Notes under the pieces: generated by a model | Database searches by the model: none | Seen by the model: the letters and a program-made list of their open reading frames with translations, nothing else | Told to the model about the DNA's origin: nothing | Program-made: the position numbers and the translations under genes | From: Nectonema munidae | Taxonomy: Eukaryota > Nematomorpha > Nectonematoida > Nectonematidae | Direction of reading: 5' to 3' | Length of the DNA: 64,000 bases | NCBI GenBank assembly: GCA_030549495.1 | Contig: JAUIRK010000142.1 | Coordinates: 1,066,001 to 1,130,000 of the forward strand | Shown: positions 57,499-64,000 of the stretch, piece by piece | Numbering within the stretch: the stretch's first letter is position 1 | Layout: each line of letters begins with the position of its first letter

Positions 57499-58430
57499 AT
57501 GGATGCAATTACTAATAGTATTTTAACTGATCAACAAATTTTATCTGAAAGTTGGAATTATTGGGCTCTGTTTAAAATCCTAAATTCGATAGATAAAAAT
57601 GAAAATTTGGAATCGTGTTCTGCTAATAAATGTTATTTTAAATACATTAGAGTGCATCAACTGTTCACAAAATTGCAAGTTGATAAAAAGGAGCGATTCA
57701 AGTGACAGTTTCCTTGGATATGCTATTCCTATGGTGAGCCAAAAAGTGTTAGAACTGAATCTTTCTTATCCAGAAGTGATCTCGAATTCAAGTCCATGAA
57801 TTTATATATGGATAGTGTCGTGAATATTCGTTGGAGACTCTCATGTATGAGGCTTCTATTGGAAGTATTGAGACCGGTCTTGATTGGGCAATTTTTTTGG
57901 AGAAGTTGGCACTGTTTGGATCGAAAAGAACCCAATTACCATTGGGGGCTTGGATAAAAATTTTAATAGATTTATCATTGAAGTTGATGAAAGTAAATTC
58001 TTTCACAGAATAGAGGAACATGGAGAGAGGGTCAATGGGTTTTCGATGGGATAGAAAGAAGTAAAAAAGTTTTTTGATTGAAGTGGAAGACAGAAATGAA
58101 GCGACTCTATCTGAAGCCATTAAAAGATATATTTTGCCGGCTTCCATTATTGTTACTGATGGCTGGCGCGCTTACGAAAACATAAGTTATATTGGTAATG
58201 GATATTTTGATCATTCGGTTATCGTACATCAAAGAAATTTTGTAGACCCTAATGACTCAGAGATCAGAATATTAAAAATCTTTGGATAAGAGTTAAAAGA
58301 GAACTCAGAAGAAAATTTGGAACATCAAATGAATTGTTTAAATTGTACTTGCGGATGAATTTATTTGGAGAAGCCATTTTTCTCTGTTTAATTTATTTTC
58401 AATTTTTATGTGTTCTTTGAAAGATTTTTT
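57499..58430 (+). pseudogene. Merlin (IS1016/ISXO2-like) transposase relic, most of length
   Basis: The N-terminal frame 57499-57705 (ILTDQQILSESWNYWALFK) is followed, with frame breaks, by SIETGLDWAIFLEKLALF (57860-57910). FIIEVDESKFFHR (57970-58010) contains the first catalytic Asp and Glu. VFDGIERSKKVFLIEVEDRN and RYILPASIIVTDGWRAYENI (58120-58190, second Asp) follow, then HSVIVHQRNFVDPND and an IENLW-like block near 58270-58300. It ends near 58430. It shows the full Merlin motif order but at least three frame breaks, so it is dead. Confidence 0.8.
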
Positions 58431-58679
58431 GCATTGATTAACAAATTTTCCAAATGTTTATTTTTTTAATAAAAATTTTAATCGTATGTTTTCACCAGAG
58501 TCAGCAAAATCATATCTAGCATTTAAACTCTGGCGGTATTCTTAAATTTTATTTTTTAAAATACTTTATAATTAAACTTATAGTTGTCTGTTTCAAAATA
58601 AGTTCGGACTATTAAGTAAATTTTAATCATCATTAAGAACACGATTTCCTATATATCTAAGGATTTCATATATCTATAC

Positions 58680-59062
58680 AGGGAAATCAGGAGATAAAGC
58701 TGTTAGAACTGACGATTTGGTCTTAGACGATTCTGTTGTTTTACATATTTTGGAAGACATACCTTCCCATAAGAGACACACTGTTTTTGACAGCTTTTCA
58801 CATTGTATTATTTGCTAAGGGAGTTGAAATCAAAAGGGTTTAGAGCTTTGCGAACAGTAAAGCAAAGTAGAGTTTTGAAGTGCTTTTGGAAGCAATTTTT
58901 CGAGGGTTTATCTTTGAAGTCAGTTCAAAGATGGTCCAAACATGAAAACAAAAAAATATTAGTTAAACAGCCATTTTGTTTCATTTTTACAAGACAATGC
59001 GGGGTGTGGTGGACTTGTCTAATTTTTTGGTTGACAAATATAAATGCACTATTATCTAAAAC
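58680..59062 (+). pseudogene. piggyBac transposase fragment, interrupted by hAT element
   Basis: From 58680 (possibly after a splice acceptor, tctatacag) the + strand reads GKSGDKAVRTDDLVLDDSVV, LHILEDIP and HTVFDSF. After a frame change it reads MYYLLRELKSKGFRALRTVK (58803 onward), then in another frame TMRGVVDLSNFLVDKYKC, the piggyBac NMGGVD block. The sequence stops in mid-domain at 59062, where the hAT element starts; the rest is presumably beyond the right edge of the window. It differs from the relic at 17.2-17.9 kb. Confidence 0.8.
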
Positions 59063-60260
59063 AGTGTAGTCCAATCCATGGCCCGCGGGCCGCACTGCGT
59101 CCCGAACGAATTTTGACCGTGGCCCGATCAAAAATTTTTATATAGTTTTGAAATTCGTATATAAATCAGTTTCAGTCTTAAAATAAATGTATTTAACAAT
59201 ATAATTTTTTGTTTTTACTTTGATATTGTTAAAGTTTTTTATTTTGATAATTTAAAACACAAATACTTTATATTATAATAGTTTCTTTTTTGATGATTAT
59301 CTAACCAGTTTTCACATTATCTTAAAATTAAATTCTAAATTCTATATGTTTTCAACTACTAACTTAGAAAAAACTTAAAATTAAAAAAATTATGATATTT
59401 TACGTAAAAGCTTTTCAAGCTCTTCAAATTTCTGTAAAAAAATATTTCTGATAAGCAGTGCAAAACTTATACTTTCTGACCAAAATTTTTTTGAATACTT
59501 GTTTTGATTATATATAATGATTTTTTTTGACACATTAATTTTTTTCTTCTCTTTTTTTTTGTTTTTTGAAATGTTTTTTTCAATCTAATTAAATATGGAG
59601 TAAATTTTAATTCGTTCAGCATTTTGATAAACAATTTCTTATAAAAAGTTGAAGCCCCACAAAAAAATAATGGAAAATAAAAAAAGAAAAATATCTTCGG
59701 AGAATCGCAAATTTTATGAAGATTGGTCACAAAAATATTTTGTTCATGAGGTTGGTGGTAAAATTTTTTGCTTCATTTGTAAAGAAAAAATTTCAACTTG
59801 TAAAGAATACAATGTTAAACGTCACTACGACACTATACACAAAAAAGAATTCATTCAAATGGAGGAAGAAACGAGAAAAAGTAAACTAGAAAAGTACAAA
59901 AGAGAAACGGCTAGTCAACAGAATTCTTTGCTTAGAACAGTTATAAATATGGATGGTGGGTTGAAGGTGAGCTATTTGATTGCACAAAAAATAGTTAAAA
60001 AAGGTAAACCGATGGCTGATGGAGAACTAATCAAAGACTGTCTTATGATTGCGTTTAAAGAGTATTGTCCACAAAAACAGTACTTGATCAACGAAACAAG
60101 TCTGTCTCATCAAACAATTTCTCGTAGAATAGATGATATGGCAAATTTTACTGAAAATAGTCTCAAAAAAAGTTTGTCTAAATGTCGTTATTACAGTTTA
60201 GCTTTAGATGAAAGCTTGATCAAAGTGATACTGCTCAATTAGCAATTTTCATCAAAGGTA
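59063..60260 (+). mobile_element. hAT element (BED-finger, ZBED/GTF2IRD2-like), left part
   Basis: The left end starts CAGTGTAGTCCAATCCATGG at 59063, followed by the GC-rich palindrome GGCCCGCGGGCC typical of this hAT group. The preceding octamer ATCTAAAA is the probable target duplication; its partner lies off the window. A transposase frame begins at 59649 and is cut at 60260 by the CACTG element. The element itself was inserted into a piggyBac transposase. Confidence 0.8.
59649..60242 (+). pseudogene. hAT transposase N-terminal part (BED zinc finger), interrupted
   Basis: Best start is the ATG at 59670 (MENKKRKISSENRKFYEDWS). A BED-type finger follows: CFICKEKISTCKEYNVKRHY then DTIHKK, with C-x2-C and H-x4-H. 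The helical region (SYLIAQKIVKKGKPMADGEL, LSHQTISRRIDDMA) leads into the start of the hAT catalytic core (YYSLALDES). After DES one base appears to be missing, and the expected DQSDTAQLAIFIKG continues in the next frame up to 60259, where a CACTG element has inserted. This matches GTF2IRD2/ZBED-like hAT transposases, usually three times longer. Confidence 0.8.
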
Positions 60261-60430
60261 CACTGTAAAAAATGTGTTTAGGCTCTAAACACAATGTTAA
60301 ACACTAAATGAGTCCGTTTTTGGAAACACAATATATCTAAACATGTTTAAATTTTTTATGTAATGATAAAATATGTTTAAATTTATTGTGTACCAAAATA
60401 TTATGTTTACGTAAAATAGTGTTTTGAAAT
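60261..60430. repeat. Terminal and subterminal repeats of the CACTG element
   Basis: Begins CACTGTAAAAAATG and contains at least four related short motifs (gtttaggctctaaacac, aaacactaaatgag, catgtttaaattttttatg, tatgtttaaatttattgtg) on both strands. This resembles the transposase-binding subterminal arrays of CACTA elements. Confidence 0.55.
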
Positions 60431-60800
60431 AATATATCAAAGTTCTAAACGCAATTCTACCTAGGCATTTTTATAACTACATTGAATTCACTTGCAGAAT
60501 GTAGTGCTTGCCACATAAATGATGCTGTATTTTTTATCTCTTTGTTGCTAACTATAAAGAAAGCATCATAAAATAAATTTTTGGATAAATATACTCTTAG
60601 TTAAATAACTTTGTAATACGAAATCAACATTAATTTCAAAACACAAATCTTTCAAGAAAATTGAATTTTTTAATCTATTGATAAATAATTGAATAATTGA
60701 AGCTAATTTACAAAAAATTAAAAGAAAATAATTCAAAACAAGCTAAATATTTTATTTATTTTCAAAACAGAATGCAAGTATATAAAAAATGAGCTTGATT

Positions 60801-63800
60801 TTAAGAAAAATGAGTTTTTTCAAACATCAAGTATTTGCTGCTTTTACAAAATGGAGTGGAATCTTTTAACAAATAAGTCTGAAAAAATCCCAATATTTGA
60901 AAGCATTTGGGATATGATAGATCGAAAGCATAATAAACGCTGAGCAGGTGTATCAATGCCTCCATCAGAATCGGCTTAATGTCGAATTTGATACCACCAC
61001 CTGCAACCATCATACTCAGGATTTTTTCTTCATGACTTATCAAAATGTTGATATTAGGAGGAGACTTTTGGTCCGGTTCACCAAAATCTAAACACTGAAA
61101 TTAAAATATGAAACAAAAAATATTTCTAAAAATTATTAATATACTTTGATTTCATTGAAAAACTTTAAATCTTCATTTTTTTTAGATTTTAATTTCACAG
61201 ATTCATTTAATCTTGAAAGAAGATCCAAAATACTTTCTTCAGTTTCAAGATTCTGCAAAAAAATTTTTATAACTAGAGTTAGAAAAGATTTTATCTTACA
61301 GAGATATTAAAAATTTCTTTCAATTTTTGAATTATTGAATCCCAGGAACTTTTCATTGTTTCTTTGTCGATGTTTGTAATCAGAATTAATTCTTTTTCAA
61401 TCTTAGAAAAAAATTTTATATTAAAAAATAGCAAAGAAAGAATAGTCTTTACAAAATCAGCATCTTCTAAAAAATTATGTTCTTTGATTATATCTTCAAT
61501 ATTTTTAGTCTTTGATATAAGAATCGCTTTACGCCGGCTGTTGAAGGTTACTTTTTGGGCAATAAACATTTTTGCTCTATCTTGTAAACTTTTCAACTTT
61601 TTGAATTCGTTTTTCAAAAATTCCATTGACTCTTTCTCGTTCATTGTGAAGTCTTCTAAAAAATTTAAAAGAATTCACAAAAAGTAGTTACACCAAATAG
61701 TTACCAATCATGTTTAAATTTAAAACAGCTTTCATCTTCTTTTTTCATGCTGGTGGTTGACTTATCCTCAGTTCTTCTTCTCCACTTCCATCTAATATTC
61801 CTAACTTTTTGCGAAAGTTTTGAATTGAAATGTGTCTGAAATATCTTGAACTAAAAATACATTAAAAAAAAGATAAATTTACCCATGGATTTTTCCCATC
61901 TTTGAATCCAATACAAGGGTACAAATCATATAACCTTTTACCGAGTTCATGGTAAGAAGTTTTGTTATCTATGTTATCTGATGAGAGTAAATGATAAGCT
62001 GTTTCTTCAATAAACTTGTCAAATTCCTTGTGGATTTCTCCATTTTCTAATAAGTTCTGCATTGTTTTACTATATTTTGGAAGCTGAAACAGAGATTAAC
62101 TTCATTTATATCTATCAAAAAAATATACCTTAGAGTCAATACAAGGATACAATGCTTTTGAAACACTATTTAGAGCCTGACTTTCACCTCTCTGAAAAAC
62201 ATACAAAAATATTTGACAGTATTTAATTTTAAAAACTTACTTTGTCACATGCCGTAAAAAGTTCAGTTTCTTGTGAAACATTTGGTAAAGTTGACACTTC
62301 GTTGCATTCTCCCTGCTTGATTTTCTCAACTAACATCATCAATTTTCTGGTCAAACCAATTTTTCCAGGTATTAAAGACCTAACATCTTGATCATTTAGG
62401 TTTTTCAATGAAAGCCCATCTATTTCGTTAACTATAAATTCAAAAAATTTAGCAAGATAATGTTATAAATTAATGATTACTTTCAATCGCTTCAGCTATC
62501 ATCGGAGGTACTTCAAGCTGTTTGCAAATACTTTTCAAGTCTTCTATGCTTGTTTGCTCATTGATCAGTTTGCTAGCAGCGGTTATCCAATCCATAACGT
62601 ATTTGACTAAGACCAGCAATCATCAACATTTACGAGCATTACAAACGATTTACCATTATATACATGAACCAATTGAGGTGAAAGATATGCTAGTTTATCA
62701 TAAAATACAACTAATTTTTCTGCTGTTTTTAAAACATTAAAAGCATTTATGTGCTCATCAAAATAATTTATTTCTAAAGCAGTGCCCAAAAAACAAATAA
62801 CTTTATCTAAGAACACTATTTTATCTAAAACTACAAAACTAGGAGTTTTTTCCATATTATGATTAGTTAAAATTACATCATTTTCACTGTATTGTATTGA
62901 ATATATACATGCTGATCTATACACCTCCAAGTGTGAGAATTCCAATTGAGTTTTCTCACGAAAAATAATTTCAATTTTTTTCTGCTCAAAATGATTCAAA
63001 ACTCTATCTTTTTCATCAATAATAATATTTCTAAAATGATTCGAATTCTTCAGGGTAAAAGAGTATTGTTGCAAACACATCCATCTTTGATGATGAAAAG
63101 CTACCGATTTTTCTATGGAAGTAAAATTCTTCCATTTTTTTCCTTTAACAAACCATGTTTTGCTTCAAAACGAAAACTCCAATGGTTTCTAGACGGACCA
63201 AAAAATTTGATTTGATTCGGGAAATGAATTAAATAATGAAACTTAGGAGTGAAATGATTTGGAAAAAGTTTATTAAAAGAATTATTGAATTGTGATATGA
63301 GTGATTTCAAAGAACATATTGACTTCTCTGAAGCAATATTAGATATAATCAAAACTGTTATTTTCAGAAGCCTGATAAAGTTTTTCCAAATTTTGTCTTT
63401 AGAATCAATATATGTTCCTATCATGAATGGAAGAAGAAGAAGAAAGTTTTTCGTTTCAGCAGCAGTCATAGGAAAAACAACTTTTCGATCAAGATGGCGA
63501 AGTTCCAAATTTTGCGGTTTATCATTAATTTTATTCAAAGAATAGTGAAAATTAGTGATAATTCTATTGAGTGTTTCTAAGGAAAAAATTTTTTTTTCGA
63601 CGTAAGTATTAAGCATAAGCTGAATATAGTTTTTGACAATTCCCTCAAATAAAACATGCATTGGATCTTGAAGCAAACACTTGGTGATGTTAAAATAGGG
63701 TAAATCAACCAATACACTTCTACATGTAACCCCATACACTTTTGACCAGTATTTTTTCTCACCTATATTATTCAAATTTTCCAAATAGTTACATCTTTCT

Positions 63801-64000
63801 TTATGCTCTGTTAGATCGCGTAACACAAATTGTTCTTCTGAAAGGCTTGTATTCAAAACTGTACTATCCACGTCACAAGCTCTACATGGCTTCCTTGCAA
63901 AAGCTACACCTTCCTTAAATCCTCCTAGCATCTGGGACGCTAAAGTGTCAGCAATAACGCAGAGAAGATATCCATGAATAGTTTGTCTGGAACCGCAAAC
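60801..64000 (-). CDS. Transposase-SAM fusion gene of the CACTG element, 5' end off window
   Basis: Predicted exons on the minus strand: 64000-62654 (continuing beyond the edge), 62606-62481, 62431-62241, 62191-62129, 62083-61883, 61850-61705, 61655-61300, 61252-61145, 61094-60801. Introns are 47, 49, 49, 45, 32, 49, 47 and 50 bases, all GT-AG. Part 1 is a CACTA-type transposase domain. Part 2 (62606-62241) is a SAM domain, DWITAASKLINEQTSIEDLK to LTRKLMMLVEKIK. Part 3 is a helical region with repeats of YPCI (ALYPCIDSK, LYDLYPCIG) and a basic KLSQKVRNIRWKWRRR. Part 4 is a C-terminal domain with ALIHLLSVYYAFDLSYPKCF. The join at 62654/62606 is in frame, so one protein is predicted. Two one-base frame disturbances are seen: in an A run at 63131-63137 and near 61705-61760. 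Confidence 0.65.
62241..62606 (-). CDS. SAM domain exons of the CACTG element gene
   Basis: Exons 62606-62481 and 62431-62241 together encode VKYVMDWITAASKLINEQTS, IEDLKSICKQLEVPPMIAEA, then IDGLSLKNLNDQDVRSLIP and GKIGLTRKLMMLVEKIK. The second half, with IDG..L..L...D...L and G.R.KL...I..IK, is the classic C-terminal half of a SAM domain, and the first half supplies the N-terminal helices. SAM domains self-associate or bind other SAM domains. In the element it could help assemble the transposase on DNA ends; that role is inferred. Confidence 0.75.
62654..64000 (-). CDS. CACTA-type transposase domain exon
   Basis: Open from the window edge: CVIADTLASQMLGGFKEGVA, FARKPCRACD (CxxC), FNITKCLLQDPMHVLFEGIV (the DPMHxLxEG box typical of CACTA/EnSpm transposases, about 63690-63630). 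It continues LLPFMIGTYIDSKDKIWKNF, FTPKFHYLIHFPNQIKFFGP and FRFEAKHGLLKEK. After the A run at 63131-63137 the frame shifts by one and continues KNFTSIEKSVAFHHQRWMCL, later VFLDKVICFLGTALEINYFD, HINAFNVLK and LVHVYN, the usual end of this transposase family. One A more in the run would restore an uninterrupted match, so either a single mutation or a base-calling error is possible. Confidence 0.7.

Larger units (their letters stand above)
60261..64000 (-). mobile_element. CACTG-ended CACTA/EnSpm-like element (runs off window)
   Basis: The inner border reads CACTGTAAAAAATGTGTTTA at 60261-60280, the terminus expected for animal EnSpm/CACTA elements, followed by subterminal repeats of aaacaca, tgtttaaat and gtttag (60270-60430). 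The three bases before it (GTA, 60258-60260) may be the target duplication. The element interrupts a hAT transposase frame. Its only visible gene is on the minus strand and continues beyond 64000, so the other end and the start of the gene are not in view. Confidence 0.7.

Noticed and set aside
62607-62609. Stop codon that would end the transposase as a separate gene before the SAM domain
   Set aside because: A 47-base GT-AG intron (62607-62653), matching the size of the other introns in the gene, removes it and keeps the frame into the SAM exon. A two-gene reading stays possible but is less economical.

Overview
The window is AT-rich animal (metazoan) nuclear DNA. Host genes are split by long introns with GT-AG borders, there are TATA and AATAAA signals, and protein-coding exons are GC-richer than the surrounding DNA. 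Two recognisable host genes (an ARMC5 orthologue and the first exon of a phospholipid phosphatase/wunen-type gene) are animal genes. The mix of Merlin, Tigger, piggyBac, hAT, CACTA/EnSpm, Penelope-like, I-type and CR1/jockey-like elements suggests an invertebrate. The species cannot be named from this sequence alone.

Region 1 (1-14.9 kb) is almost entirely old transposons. A Tigger transposase relic is split by a hAT-type MITE (8-base duplication CCTCTCCT). The MITE is itself split by a near full-length I-clade LINE (zinc-knuckle gag, endonuclease, RT, RNase H). Then come a Merlin 3' part, an AT-rich desert, an OTU-domain relic, a second Tigger relic and a CR1/jockey-like LINE fragment.

Region 2 (14.93-31.2 kb) is one host gene on the + strand, the ARMC5 orthologue (armadillo repeats, then BTB). 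I identify five exons and infer one more short one. Its introns carry a TTAA-flanked piggyBac element with internal satellite, a Merlin scrap, a tRNA-derived SINE with a 12-base target duplication, and two small units in which a Penelope-type GIY-YIG reading frame is bounded by inverted repeats.

Region 3 (31.7-42.9 kb) holds LINE fragments, a fossil of an integrase-less (DIRS-like) retroelement on the minus strand, CTAA-rich simple DNA, and exon 1 of a phospholipid phosphatase with no visible partner exon.

Region 4 (43.0-54.0 kb) is a complete-looking gene for a secreted protein. It has a TATA box, a signal-peptide exon, four large exons of 113, 120, 112 and 113 codons that all start and end in phase 1 and encode four copies of one diverged two-cysteine domain, a 15-base mini-exon and a short last exon (496 residues in all). 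I do not recognise the domain. Its introns contain an 11-copy AT minisatellite, a 1.1-kb inverted-repeat unit with a 21-bp tandem array, and hAT MITEs.

Region 5 (56.9-64 kb) is a second nest: Merlin relic, piggyBac fragment, a hAT (BED-finger) element inserted in the piggyBac, and a CACTG-ended CACTA/EnSpm-like element inserted in the hAT coding sequence and running off the right edge. The CACTG element carries one minus-strand gene with tiny introns (32-50 bases) that joins a transposase to a SAM domain and a C-terminal domain. With the secreted four-domain gene and the inverted-repeat GIY-YIG units, this is the most interesting content of the window.
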